The translations under genes and the position numbers were made by a program. Shown in pieces: positions 45,109 to 53,797 of a DNA stretch of 64,000 nucleotides; positions within the stretch are counted from its first letter, which is position 1; each line of letters opens with the position of its first letter. The stretch lies in assembly GCA_913050015.1 (NCBI GenBank), contig CAJXAZ010000001.1, forward strand, positions 12,411 through 76,410, given 5' to 3'. Under the pieces are notes generated by a model. The model had not been told where the DNA came from. It did not search any database and saw only the letters and a list, made by a program, of their open reading frames with translations. Source of the stretch: an uncultured Gammaproteobacteria bacterium (GTDB lineage Bacteria; Pseudomonadota; Gammaproteobacteria; Magnimaribacterales; D2472).

Positions 45109-45792
45109 TTAAGATCCTTCTTCTTCGCTACTGTCGCCATCTGATGTAGATTCATCAGAATCGCCAGATGAATCTTCAGCAGCTACTTCATCAACAGGCT
45201 CTTCAACCACTTCAGCTCTTGGAGCATTAACGGCAATAACCATTTGATCAGTTTCTTCTGTTAGACCTTGAATTTCAGCACCTTCAGGTAATTCAATTTC
45301 TGTAAGCTTGATGGATTGACCAAGCGCTAGCTCAGAAATATCGATATCAATAGATTCAGGTATATTACCTGCAAGACATAAGACCTCTATTTCTCTAATA
45401 TTTTTCTGAAGAACTCCGCCGTCATTTTTAACACCTGAACAGTCTTCTTCATTAGTGAAGTTAACTGGTATGACAACTTTAAGTTTAGTCTTCTTAGAAA
45501 CTCTTAAAAAGTCTGCATGAAGAAACCTACCTCTAGCAGGATCTTTTTGTAGTTCTTTTAGTACAACTTTTTCTTCTAGCTCACCAGTTTTAATTACTAA
45601 AACCTGTGTATAAAAAAGCTCATTTTGAGATGCTTTCGTTAACTCATTTAGTCTAAGCTTTATATTTAGAGATTCTTTTTCATCTCCATAAATAATAGCT
45701 GGGATCATGCCATCTATTTTTCTTATTACTCTAGCCTTATTAGTTCCAGTTCTTTCTCTTGGATCGGCATTTAAAATTATTTCTTCACTCAT
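45109..45792 (-). CDS. rplY: 50S ribosomal protein L25 (CTC form)
   Basis: bL25 binds 5S rRNA. This is the long two-domain CTC form: an N-terminal 5S-binding domain (about 1-95, with REKTGTNKARVIRK-like start ADPRERTGTNKARVIRK) and a C-terminal TL5 domain. It ends in about 40 residues of glutamate, aspartate and serine. The length is 227 against 94 in E. coli, as common in Pseudomonas and other gammaproteobacteria. It lies 9 bp after prs and 12 bp before pth. Confidence 0.95.
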   Translation of the reverse strand: MSEEIILNADPRERTGTNKARVIRKIDGMIPAIIYGDEKESLNIKLRLNELTKASQNELFYTQVLVIKTGELEEKVVLKELQKDPARGRFLHADFLRVSKKTKLKVVIPVNFTNEEDCSGVKNDGGVLQKNIREIEVLCLAGNIPESIDIDISELALGQSIKLTEIELPEGAEIQGLTEETDQMVIAVNAPRAEVVEEPVDEVAAEDSSGDSDESTSDGDSSEEEGS

Positions 45793-45801
45793 AATATCCT
45801 C

Positions 45802-46755
45802 TTATATAAATATTTCACTTAATGATTCTTCATTACTTAGTCTTTTAATGCACTCTGCAATAGTTACTGACAGCGAAATGACGCGTATTTTACTGCATTT
45901 TTCGCCTTCATGTGACAAAGGAATGGAATTAGTTACAACTAGTTCATCAATTTCTGAATTATTTATCCTTTCAATCGCAGGTCCTGAAAGTACAGGGTGT
46001 GTAATATATGCTTTAACTGCGGCAGCGCCTTGGTCTTTAAGGGCTTTTGCTGCATTGCACAAAGTACCAGCAGTATCAATAATGTCATCTGGAACTATAC
46101 AAATCTTACCTTCAATATCACCTATTATATTCATAACTTCTGATTGATTCGCAACAGCTCTTCTTTTGTCAATAATTGCTAAGTCAGCATCATTTAGTTG
46201 CTTAGCAAGAGCTCTAGATCTTACAACACCTCCAACATCGGGTGAAACAACAACTATATTATTGTCTGGGTTGGTTTCTTTGATATCTTGAACCATCAAC
46301 TTAGTTGCATATACATTATCAGCCGGCATATCGAAAAAGCCCTGAATAGTCTCTGAATGAAGATCAACGGTTAGAACTCTATCTATACCAACTGTGGAGA
46401 ACATATCAGCAACAACCTTTGCGCTTATGGGAACTCTTACAGATCTTACTCTTCTGTCCTGTCTAGCGTAGCCGTAATACGGAACTATCGCAGTTATCCT
46501 TGCAGCTGAAGATCTTTTGAGTGCATCAGCAAGAAACATTAATTCCATTAAATTTTTATTTGTAGGTGCGCAAGTAGATTGAATAATAAAGGTATCATGC
46601 CCTCTAACATTATCTTCAATTTGAACTTTTATCTCACCATCTGAGAAATAACCAACATCAGCTTTAGATAGCTCCTTACCGAGCACCTTGCATACCTCAG
46701 CAGCAAGCTCAGGGTTAGCAGTTCCTGTAAATATATCTAAATTACTGTAGCTCAT
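45802..46755 (-). CDS. prs: Ribose-phosphate pyrophosphokinase
   Basis: Makes PRPP for purines, pyrimidines, histidine, tryptophan and NAD. The 317-residue protein (E. coli 315) has the ATP-binding GYARQDRRVRSVRVPI loop, the catalytic flexible loop, VSPDVGGVVRSRALAKQL, and the PRPP-binding IVPDDIIDTAGTLCNAA. Upstream is tRNA-Gln by 22 bp; downstream is rplY. This is a conserved gammaproteobacterial order. Confidence 0.97.
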   Translation of the reverse strand: MSYSNLDIFTGTANPELAAEVCKVLGKELSKADVGYFSDGEIKVQIEDNVRGHDTFIIQSTCAPTNKNLMELMFLADALKRSSAARITAIVPYYGYARQDRRVRSVRVPISAKVVADMFSTVGIDRVLTVDLHSETIQGFFDMPADNVYATKLMVQDIKETNPDNNIVVVSPDVGGVVRSRALAKQLNDADLAIIDKRRAVANQSEVMNIIGDIEGKICIVPDDIIDTAGTLCNAAKALKDQGAAAVKAYITHPVLSGPAIERINNSEIDELVVTNSIPLSHEGEKCSKIRVISLSVTIAECIKRLSNEESLSEIFI

Positions 46756-46777
46756 TTATATTAGATCCTCTCTAATA

Positions 46778-46852
46778 TGGTTGGGGTGGAAGGATTCGAA
46801 CCTACGCATGACTGGATCAAAACCAGTTGCCTTACCGCTTGGCTACACCCCA
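46778..46852 (-). tRNA. tRNA-Gln (anticodon UUG)
   Basis: A 75-nt tRNA with encoded CCA at 46778-46780. The acceptor TGGGGTG pairs with CACCCCA (U1-A72, typical of tRNA-Gln), discriminator A. The anticodon stem ACTGG/CCAGT encloses TTTTGAT, giving UUG. The T arm is intact. Its 5' ten bases are also the last ten bases of ispE. Location between ispE and prs is as in Pseudomonas. Confidence 0.97.
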
Positions 46853-47670
46853 AAGTTATCCAAACTCTCTAAACGCGAATATTGTAATGGTTTAGCTAAA
46901 AAGAATCTCCACTTAGAAGGAATTATTTTCAAAATTTTTCTCATTTCAATATCACTTGTATATTTTATAAACATTGAAGAGCCACTTCCAGAAAGGCATA
47001 TTTCATGTTTTTTAATATTCTTTTGATAAAATTCTTCAATTGACTTGTTTTTTTCAATAAATATATTCCAGAAGGAATTTTGTTCAGAAATTAGAGCATT
47101 AGAGCTACCTGCTTCCCAATTATCATATTGATCAAACATTTCTTTTGATGAATTGAAAATCATAGGATCAATAATTACAACTTTTTCCGATATTGAATCT
47201 TTTGGAATAAAAATATCTCCAATACCTCTAGCATAGGCATTTTTACCTTTAATAAAGAATGGAACATCTGCGCCTATTGTTCTCCCTATATCAGTCATTT
47301 TTTTTTCATCTAAATTCATATTCCAAATCTTATTAAGGGCCAATATCGTTGTAGCTGCATTTGAGCTCCCACCTCCTAATCCAGCTCCTATAGGAATATT
47401 TTTCTTTACACTAATATTTACACCATGATTACTATTTACGATGTCTTGCATGGCCTTGGCTGCTTTAAAAATAATGTTATTTTCTGGAGCTATTGATGCT
47501 TCATCGCAACTAACAGAGATGCGGTCTGGGCAATCGCTAAAAACTAAGTCATCACATAAATCAATAAGTTGAAAAGAGGTATCTAACTCATGATAGCCAT
47601 TGGAAAGTTTCCTTAGTATCTTTAAATGGAGATTAATTTTTGCGGGAGATTTAATAGTTATATCTTTCAT
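46843..47670 (-). CDS. ispE: 4-diphosphocytidyl-2-C-methyl-D-erythritol kinase
   Basis: GHMP kinase of the MEP isoprenoid pathway. The 275-residue protein starts with SPAKINLHLKILRKLSNGYHEL, the substrate-binding block. The ATP loop is PIGAGLGGGSSNAAT (about 94-108), followed by GADVPFFIKGKNAYARGIGD. The C-terminal GHMP motif is SGSGSSMF. It overlaps lolB by 4 bp and tRNA-Gln by 10 bp at its 3' end, so the primary transcript must serve both as mRNA end and tRNA 5' end. Confidence 0.96.
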   Translation of the reverse strand: MKDITIKSPAKINLHLKILRKLSNGYHELDTSFQLIDLCDDLVFSDCPDRISVSCDEASIAPENNIIFKAAKAMQDIVNSNHGVNISVKKNIPIGAGLGGGSSNAATTILALNKIWNMNLDEKKMTDIGRTIGADVPFFIKGKNAYARGIGDIFIPKDSISEKVVIIDPMIFNSSKEMFDQYDNWEAGSSNALISEQNSFWNIFIEKNKSIEEFYQKNIKKHEICLSGSGSSMFIKYTSDIEMRKILKIIPSKWRFFLAKPLQYSRLESLDNFGV

Positions 47671-48158
47671 AAACTTTCAAGGAAACTTTTCACTTCATAG
47701 TCCTTGTATCTAATGTTAAAAGTTATCTTTTTATCTTTCTTGAAACAGTCAATGTAGAGTTCTTTTGGCTTAATTAATTTTTTTAATGGATCATAATTGC
47801 CTGAAAGGCATTCAAATATAATTTTTTGAAAATACGGACCATGATTAACTAAGCTTTCTTCAAGAAAGTTACTTTTAATTTTATAGCTGCTGGAAGCCTC
47901 TTTATTAGCATTTAGCTCAATATTTGCTACATTTCCAATAAAGGCTTTGTTAACCTGTATAATAGTCAAACTCTTATTGGATATAACTTTGAGGTTAAAT
48001 GAACTGTTTTGGTAATTTTCTGAATTAATCATAACTTTGCCACTATATTCATTTATCAAACCACTACTAGTAGGGTAAATACTTGCACATGAATAAAATA
48101 AACCACTTAAAAGTAATACAAAAAATTTATTAAAAATGGAATTACAGCTATTTGGCAT
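47667..48158 (-). CDS. lolB: Outer-membrane lipoprotein LolB, divergent
   Basis: LolB receives lipoproteins from LolA and inserts them in the outer membrane. The 163-residue product is shorter than E. coli LolB (207) and poorly conserved; the call rests on position (lolB-ispE-tRNA-prs and divergent hemA) plus a lipoprotein signal. That signal is a positively charged start, the hydrophobic FFVLLLSGLFYSC, and a cysteine near residue 24 as lipidation site. The lipobox FYSC is imperfect. The middle section has beta-rich spacing as expected. The start overlaps the divergent hemA start by 23 bp; no other ATG precedes the signal sequence. Confidence 0.72.
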   Translation of the reverse strand: MPNSCNSIFNKFFVLLLSGLFYSCASIYPTSSGLINEYSGKVMINSENYQNSSFNLKVISNKSLTIIQVNKAFIGNVANIELNANKEASSSYKIKSNFLEESLVNHGPYFQKIIFECLSGNYDPLKKLIKPKELYIDCFKKDKKITFNIRYKDYEVKSFLESL

Positions 48159-49365
48159 AAATCATAAAACTTCCAATGTTTCTGAGAGAGAGCAATTTAT
48201 TATAAATGACTCTAACCAAGTTTTATTGCATTCTTTTTTAAAAGAAAGACTTGGGAGTAAAATTGATTCCTTTTTTGGAATATCCACATGCAATAGAACA
48301 GAGATTTATATTCTTGGCGACCCTGGTATTGCAAAATCCGTCTTAAGAGAAACTAGAGAATGTTTGAACATTAGTATTGATGCTAAAAACTTCTATTTTC
48401 TATTCGACCAAGATGCCTTCATACACATGAGTAAAGTTGCGTCAGGAATTGATTCGCAAGTTCTCGGAGAGCAGGAGATATTTGGACAATTTAAAAAAGC
48501 AATAAAGAGTGCCCAAGACCTAAAAATTATTAAACCAAGACTTCTGGCTTACTCAGACAAAGTTATTGAGATAGTAAAAAAGGCAAGAACTAAAACTGAA
48601 ATAGGTTTAAACCCTCTATCTGTGAGCGGCTTATCATTTAATTTAGTTAAGAATATTTTTGAGAAGCCTGAGGAGCAGAATATTTTGATAGTAGGTGCAG
48701 GATCACTTGCACATGCTGTTATTAAAAATTTATTTAAAAATGGAATTGAAAATATAAGGGCGGTGAATAGAAATATTAGAGAGATAGTTATCTCTGATGA
48801 ATTCAAGGTAATGCCTGCCTCGTTGGAAAAACTTCATGATGAATTAGAAGTTGCTGATATCGTTATAGCCTCAGCAACAACAGATCTTCCTTTAATTGGA
48901 AAGGGTGCTGTAGAAAATGCTTTGAAGCTTAGAAAAAATAAACCAATGCTTCTTATAGATTTGTCAGTCCCAAGAAATATAGAAGAAGAAATAAAAAATA
49001 TTGAACAAGCATATCTTTTCTCCATTGATGATATTGAAAAAATCACCCAAGATAACTTTGGCCAGAGATCCATTGAGGCTGAAAAAGCTTTAAATATTAT
49101 AGTTATAGAATCTCAAGTGGCTATACGAGAGCTTGATAAAAAGTTTCTTAAAGACAGCATAAATAAACATTTAGAAGAATTTTTAAATTCGTTATCTGAG
49201 GAAGAGATAAGCAGATTTAAGAAAGCTGAGGATTTAAAGCAGATGATTACTAACTTAGCTATTATTAAGTCAGAGAATAATATAACAACTAGAATTGCTG
49301 AACTGGAGAGCTTAGAGTCTCACGTTATAGAGTCTATGTTTAAAAGGTATATAGATAATGCATGA
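48136..49365 (+). CDS. hemA: Glutamyl-tRNA reductase
   Basis: First committed step of tetrapyrrole synthesis by the C5 route: reduces glutamyl-tRNA to glutamate-1-semialdehyde with NADPH. The catalytic cysteine is C52 in GISTCNRTEIY, and GINHKTSNVSEREQF is at the N-terminus. The NADPH domain shows ILIVGAGSLAHAVIKNL (about 183-199). A dimerisation helix ends it. The length is 409. It overlaps prfA by 8 bp and lolB, divergent, by 23 bp. Confidence 0.97.
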   Translation: MELQLFGINHKTSNVSEREQFIINDSNQVLLHSFLKERLGSKIDSFFGISTCNRTEIYILGDPGIAKSVLRETRECLNISIDAKNFYFLFDQDAFIHMSKVASGIDSQVLGEQEIFGQFKKAIKSAQDLKIIKPRLLAYSDKVIEIVKKARTKTEIGLNPLSVSGLSFNLVKNIFEKPEEQNILIVGAGSLAHAVIKNLFKNGIENIRAVNRNIREIVISDEFKVMPASLEKLHDELEVADIVIASATTDLPLIGKGAVENALKLRKNKPMLLIDLSVPRNIEEEIKNIEQAYLFSIDDIEKITQDNFGQRSIEAEKALNIIVIESQVAIRELDKKFLKDSINKHLEEFLNSLSEEEISRFKKAEDLKQMITNLAIIKSENNITTRIAELESLESHVIESMFKRYIDNA

Positions 49366-50443
49366 GTCAATGTTGGTAAAACTAGGGAAGCTGCAAATCA
49401 GATTGGCTGAAATAGAGGAATTATTAATTGATTCAGAAACAATCAAGGATATGGAAAATTACACTCTTTTAAATAAAGAATTTGCAGATTTAAAACCTAT
49501 TGTTGATAAATTTAAAGAATATAAAGTTGTAGTCGAAGCCATTAAAGATGCTAATGAAATCATTGAATCTGGCGATGAGGATCTAATCAGTTTGGCTGAA
49601 GAAGAGTTAAAGGAATCACTTCATAAACCAGATTTACTAGAGCAGGAATTAAAGGTGATGCTTCTTCCAAAAGACACTGCCGATGACGGATCTGCTTTCT
49701 TGGAGATTAGAGCCGGTGCTGGAGGCGACGAAGCAGGGATATTTGCAGGCGATCTTTTTAGAATGTATTCAAGACTTGCAGAAAGAGAAGGCTGGAATAT
49801 CGATGTAATTGATATCAAGCAAGCAGAGCAGGGTGGCTTGAAAGAAGTTGTTGCTCAATTGGAAGGAAAGAGTGTTTTTAAAGTTTTAAAATTCGAGTCA
49901 GGAGTTCATAGGGTCCAGAGGGTTCCTGAAACAGAGTCACAGGGAAGGATTCATACATCTACATGTACAGTAGCAGTTCTGCCTGAGGTCAAAGAAGTTC
50001 AGGATATTGCTATAGATAAAAATGATTTAAGAGTTGATACATACAGGGCATCTGGAGCAGGTGGTCAGCACGTAAACAAGACCGATTCGGCTGTAAGGTT
50101 AACTCATATCCCATCAGGTCTAGTGGTTGAGTGTCAAGATGGAAGATCTCAACATAAAAATAAAGAGAAGGCATTATCATTGCTTGCTGCGAAGCTAAAG
50201 CAACAAGAAGTGGAAAGCCAGCAAGAGAGTATTGCAAGTGAGCGAAAAATTTTAGTTGGAACAGGTGATAGAAGTGAAAAAATTAGAACCTATAACTTTC
50301 CTCAGGGAAGAATGACAGACCACAGAATTAAGCTAACCCAACATAATTTAGATCAAATTATGGATGGAGACATAAAAACCATATGTGATGCACTTATAGC
50401 TGAAAATCAATTGGCAATGTTATCCCAACTTGAATCAGAATAA
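49358..50443 (+). CDS. prfA: Peptide chain release factor 1
   Basis: Recognises UAA and UAG and triggers release. The G-G-Q motif is at 235-237 in GAGGQHVNKTDSAVR; its glutamine is methylated by PrmC, the next gene. The stop-codon reading tripeptide appears as PET in RVPETESQGRIHTS, an accepted variant of PAT/PVT. The length is 361. It overlaps hemA by 8 bp, and prmC starts directly at the next base. Confidence 0.97.
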   Translation: MHESMLVKLGKLQIRLAEIEELLIDSETIKDMENYTLLNKEFADLKPIVDKFKEYKVVVEAIKDANEIIESGDEDLISLAEEELKESLHKPDLLEQELKVMLLPKDTADDGSAFLEIRAGAGGDEAGIFAGDLFRMYSRLAEREGWNIDVIDIKQAEQGGLKEVVAQLEGKSVFKVLKFESGVHRVQRVPETESQGRIHTSTCTVAVLPEVKEVQDIAIDKNDLRVDTYRASGAGGQHVNKTDSAVRLTHIPSGLVVECQDGRSQHKNKEKALSLLAAKLKQQEVESQQESIASERKILVGTGDRSEKIRTYNFPQGRMTDHRIKLTQHNLDQIMDGDIKTICDALIAENQLAMLSQLESE

Positions 50444-51271
50444 TTGAGCCCTAATCTTAATTATTATAAAAATAAAGTTGCCGATACCTGGCCCCATGAT
50501 CATGAGATATCAAAAGAGTTTATTTTTTATTTAAAAGAAGTCTTAGGCCTCAAAGACACTGCTATTTACATAGATAGAGACTATCTTTTATCTAATGATG
50601 AGCAAGGGGCTATAGAAGAATTTATTAATCATAAAAAAAATGGAGTACCTTTAGACTATATTTTAAAAAAATCTTTTTTTTATGGAAATGAGTTTCTGGT
50701 TGATAAAAGAGTTCTTATTCCAAGACCTGAAACTGAGCTTCTTGTAGATTACATAAATAATTTAAAATTCTTAGATGATATAAAAATTTTAGATGCGGGA
50801 ACTGGGTCGGGTTGCATTGGTATTTCTATTGCTATCGATAATCCAAATATCGAAGTCTATGGCCTTGATTATTCAGCTAAATCTATTGAGGTTGCCAATG
50901 CTAATAAAAATTATTTTGAGTTAAATAATTTCTCTTTGATTCATTCTGACTGGTTATCATCGATAAAAGATAGATCAATTGACATTGTTGTCAGCAATCC
51001 ACCCTATATCGACTCAGAGGACAAGCATTTAAGGGACTTAATACATGAACCGATCTCAGCCTTAGTTGCCTCTGAAGGAGGCTTAGGAGACTTTAAGGTT
51101 ATTTCTTACCAAGCTTCTTTAAAGCTCAAAAAGGGTGGGATACTGATCTTTGAGCATGGTTACCAACAGGCGAGTTACGTGTCAAACATTATGAGGGAGA
51201 ATGGTTTTAATAATATTGAGTCATTTAAAGATCATCAATCACACCTAAGAATAACTAAGGGTATAATTTAA
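50444..51271 (+). CDS. prmC: Release factor glutamine methyltransferase
   Basis: Methylates the GGQ glutamine of RF1 and RF2. The 275-residue protein has the AdoMet-binding ILDAGTGSGCIGISIA (about 115-130) and the glutamine-binding N-P-P-Y motif, with N185 in VVSNPPYID. An N-terminal helical bundle recognises the factor, with RPETELLV before the catalytic domain. The start is TTG, adjacent to the prfA stop. Order hemA-prfA-prmC is conserved; the GH84 gene that follows after 4 bp is not. Confidence 0.96.
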   Translation: MSPNLNYYKNKVADTWPHDHEISKEFIFYLKEVLGLKDTAIYIDRDYLLSNDEQGAIEEFINHKKNGVPLDYILKKSFFYGNEFLVDKRVLIPRPETELLVDYINNLKFLDDIKILDAGTGSGCIGISIAIDNPNIEVYGLDYSAKSIEVANANKNYFELNNFSLIHSDWLSSIKDRSIDIVVSNPPYIDSEDKHLRDLIHEPISALVASEGGLGDFKVISYQASLKLKKGGILIFEHGYQQASYVSNIMRENGFNNIESFKDHQSHLRITKGII

Positions 51272-51275
51272 AGAG

Positions 51276-52310
51276 ATGAAATACACAGGTTACATAGAGG
51301 GATACTACGGAAAACTTTTATCTTGGGATGAAAGAATTGAGATCATAGGCCATCTTTCTCAAAATAACCTAAATACATACTTTTATTGTCCAAAAGAAGA
51401 CCCTCAGCATAGATCGGAGTGGAAAAAACCGTATTCCCAGAATTGGCTAGACTTATTTTCAAACTTCATCAGTGTCTCTGACAAAAATGGTATTAATGTA
51501 ATTTTTGGGATATCGCCAGGATTAGATTTCAACGACTCGTTAGAGGATTTATTTTTAAAGATAAATGCAATTACTAGCTTGGGTATTAACAATGTCGCAA
51601 TTCTTTTTGATGATTTATTTGAAGATCAGTCTGGCCAAGTGCACGCAGATATTTTGAACAAATGCTTGAATAAGTTTTCTGGTGTTAGTTTTTATTGCGT
51701 CCCTTCGGAGTACTGCAGTCAACTTTCAAAACCTAATTTCAATGAAAGTGCGTATCTAGAAAATTTAGCTGCATCCCTGAGCGGTGATATACCTATTTTT
51801 TGGACAGGGGATAAGGTAGTTTCGAGCAACTACTTGAATGAAGATATATCTTTATGGAAAGAAAAATTAAAACATCCCTTAATAATATGGGACAACTTTT
51901 ATGCAAATGATTATTGCACTCCAAAAGTTGTAATTGATGATTTCTACTCTATAGATAATACAGATTTAAGCTCACTTGAAGGGATTTTGATTAATCCAAT
52001 GGGCCTTATAGAGGCAGATAAAATTGCTATATCTACTTTTAGTAATAGCTTAAATAATCATCCTAAATCGTTTGATGAAATTCTAAAAGAATCAGATTTG
52101 CCAGAAAATTTTGTTGCTATAGCTAGGCTATTTAAATTTAATGCCTCTATAGATCTAGATGAAAAGGAATTAAAAATACTTGAAGGCTATCTTTGGAACT
52201 GGCATGGCAATCTTAAATCAGAGCTATATCCATATATGCATTTATTAAGAAGGATGATTGAAGATGGAGTATCTGAGGATATTCTCTTGAAAAGATTTAA
52301 TATTTCTTAA
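51276..52310 (+). CDS. GH84 O-GlcNAcase-like beta-N-acetylglucosaminidase
   Basis: A 344-residue protein that is almost only a glycoside hydrolase family 84 catalytic barrel. It parallels human O-GlcNAcase along its length: YIEGYYGKLLSW (family EGFYGRPW), NLNTYFYCPKEDPQHR (ELNTYLYAPKDDYKHR), ISPGLD, the catalytic pair D112-D113 in AILFDDL, CVPSEYC, FWTGDKVVS at 175-183 and IIWDNFYANDY at 203-213. The family removes N-acetylglucosamine from serine/threonine or from glycans by a substrate-assisted mechanism. There is no signal peptide, so it should act in the cytoplasm. It lies 4 bp after prmC, probably in the hemA-prfA-prmC operon. Substrate unknown. Confidence 0.88.
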   Translation: MKYTGYIEGYYGKLLSWDERIEIIGHLSQNNLNTYFYCPKEDPQHRSEWKKPYSQNWLDLFSNFISVSDKNGINVIFGISPGLDFNDSLEDLFLKINAITSLGINNVAILFDDLFEDQSGQVHADILNKCLNKFSGVSFYCVPSEYCSQLSKPNFNESAYLENLAASLSGDIPIFWTGDKVVSSNYLNEDISLWKEKLKHPLIIWDNFYANDYCTPKVVIDDFYSIDNTDLSSLEGILINPMGLIEADKIAISTFSNSLNNHPKSFDEILKESDLPENFVAIARLFKFNASIDLDEKELKILEGYLWNWHGNLKSELYPYMHLLRRMIEDGVSEDILLKRFNIS

Positions 52311-52318
52311 GGTTTAAG
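52305..52318. other. Stop-to-stop junction motif, second copy
   Basis: TCTTAAGGTTTAAG, with the TAA of the GH84 gene and the TAA of selO separated by GGT. The identical 14-mer occurs at 19062-19075 between the peptide transporter and dapE. Here only five base pairs (CTTAA/TTAAG) can form and there is no long T-run, so terminator strength is doubtful. Confidence 0.4.
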
Positions 52319-53795
52319 TTCCACAAAATGTTTTAAATGGTATTTCAGGATTAGGTGAAGGTAGTGCATAAGATTCATTCCCTTCATTCTCTTCATATGG
52401 ATTTATCAAAACAGAAAGTAAATTTGAAAATGGCTCCATGTCATTTTTATGAACGGCTGAAAAAAGTGCTTCTTCGACTTTATGGTTTCTGGGTATGTAA
52501 ATAGGATTAATCTTATTCATTGCACTAACTATATCCTCATCTGGAACATTCTCTTGCGAGACCCTCTCTTGCCAATGCATAAACCAAACATCAAACTTTT
52601 TAGAATTATTAAAAAGATTTCTAGCTACCGCCATATCCCCAGTAAGAGCTTTTGATAAACTTCGAAAGGCAAGAGTAAAATCGGTTTTCTCATCCTTCAT
52701 GATTTCTAAAAAGTTATTAATTAATTCATAATCTTTTGGATCTTCTTTTGATAATCCTATTTTAGATCTCATATTCATTAGCCAAAAATTTTCATAAACA
52801 GGTTTAATCAGTTGAAGGACTTCTGTAAGAAGCTTAATAGATTCTTCTTTTTCGTCATGCACAAGCGGAATCAAGGTCTCAGCTAGCCTTGTCAGATTCC
52901 AAGTTAATATTGCAGGTTGATTTGCATAGGCATATCTTCCTTGTTTATCAATGGAGCTAAAAACAGTTGCTGGATGATATTCATCCATAAAAGCACAAGG
53001 ACCATAGTCTATAGTCTCTCCTGAGATGGTCATATTATCTGTATTCATAACACCATGAATAAAGCCAACACTCATCCAATTAGCAATTAAAGAGGCTTGT
53101 TCGTTGCAGATGCCAGCAAAGAATGCCAAGTAAGAGTTTTCTACTTTTGCAGTATCTGGATAATGTCTTGCAATAGAATAATCAGCTAATTTTTTAATTT
53201 GATCCTTATCCTCTAGCTTACTTGCATACTCAAATGTCCCTATGCGAATATGACTTGAAGCAACTCGAGTAAGAATTCCCCCTGGCAATGAAGTTTCTCT
53301 TAAGACATTTTCGCCGCTGTCTATTGCAGCCAAAGACCTAGTTGTTGGTATTCCCATGGCATGCATACTTTCGCTTATAAGATATTCTCTTAAAACTGGC
53401 CCAAGTGCTGATTTCCCATCTCCTCTTCGAGAAAAGGGAGTAATACCTGATCCTTTTAGCTGTATATCTTTTAACTGCTTATGAATATCAACAATCTCTC
53501 CAAGTAAAAGAGCTCTGCCATCTCCTAAATACGGATTAAAATTACCAAACTGATGACCTGCATATGCTTGAGCTATTGGGGTGGATCCTTCTGGAATTTT
53601 ATTACCAGAAAAAATAGACAATCCATAATCAGAACTAAAAATAAAAGGATCTAGCTCTAATTCTTCTGCGAGATCATAGTTAAATAAAAGCATTTTTGGA
53701 GACGGCACAGGATCCGCAATACATTCTTTATAAAGCCCATTTAAATTATCAGCATAAGTATTTTGAAAATCAAATGTAGATGCTTTCTTAATCAT
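52314..53795 (-). CDS. selO: Protein adenylyltransferase SelO (YdiU)
   Basis: A pseudokinase-fold enzyme that transfers AMP, not phosphate, to protein hydroxyls and is linked to redox stress. The 493-residue protein has the family blocks AYAGHQFGNFNPYLGDGRALLLGE, LKGSGITPFSRRGDG and the catalytic-loop region GFIHGVMNTDNM with NTDN, followed by IDYGPCAFMD. Eukaryotic SelO ends in a selenocysteine; here a cysteine is three residues from the end (FCGT), the bacterial equivalent. It converges with the GH84 gene with stop codons 3 bp apart. Confidence 0.94.
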   Translation of the reverse strand: MIKKASTFDFQNTYADNLNGLYKECIADPVPSPKMLLFNYDLAEELELDPFIFSSDYGLSIFSGNKIPEGSTPIAQAYAGHQFGNFNPYLGDGRALLLGEIVDIHKQLKDIQLKGSGITPFSRRGDGKSALGPVLREYLISESMHAMGIPTTRSLAAIDSGENVLRETSLPGGILTRVASSHIRIGTFEYASKLEDKDQIKKLADYSIARHYPDTAKVENSYLAFFAGICNEQASLIANWMSVGFIHGVMNTDNMTISGETIDYGPCAFMDEYHPATVFSSIDKQGRYAYANQPAILTWNLTRLAETLIPLVHDEKEESIKLLTEVLQLIKPVYENFWLMNMRSKIGLSKEDPKDYELINNFLEIMKDEKTDFTLAFRSLSKALTGDMAVARNLFNNSKKFDVWFMHWQERVSQENVPDEDIVSAMNKINPIYIPRNHKVEEALFSAVHKNDMEPFSNLLSVLINPYEENEGNESYALPSPNPEIPFKTFCGT

Positions 53796-53797
53796 TT

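Noticed and set aside
46781..47026. 81-codon open frame on the plus strand
   Set aside because: Runs through the complement of tRNA-Gln and the ispE 3' end; this is a common false call over tRNAs.
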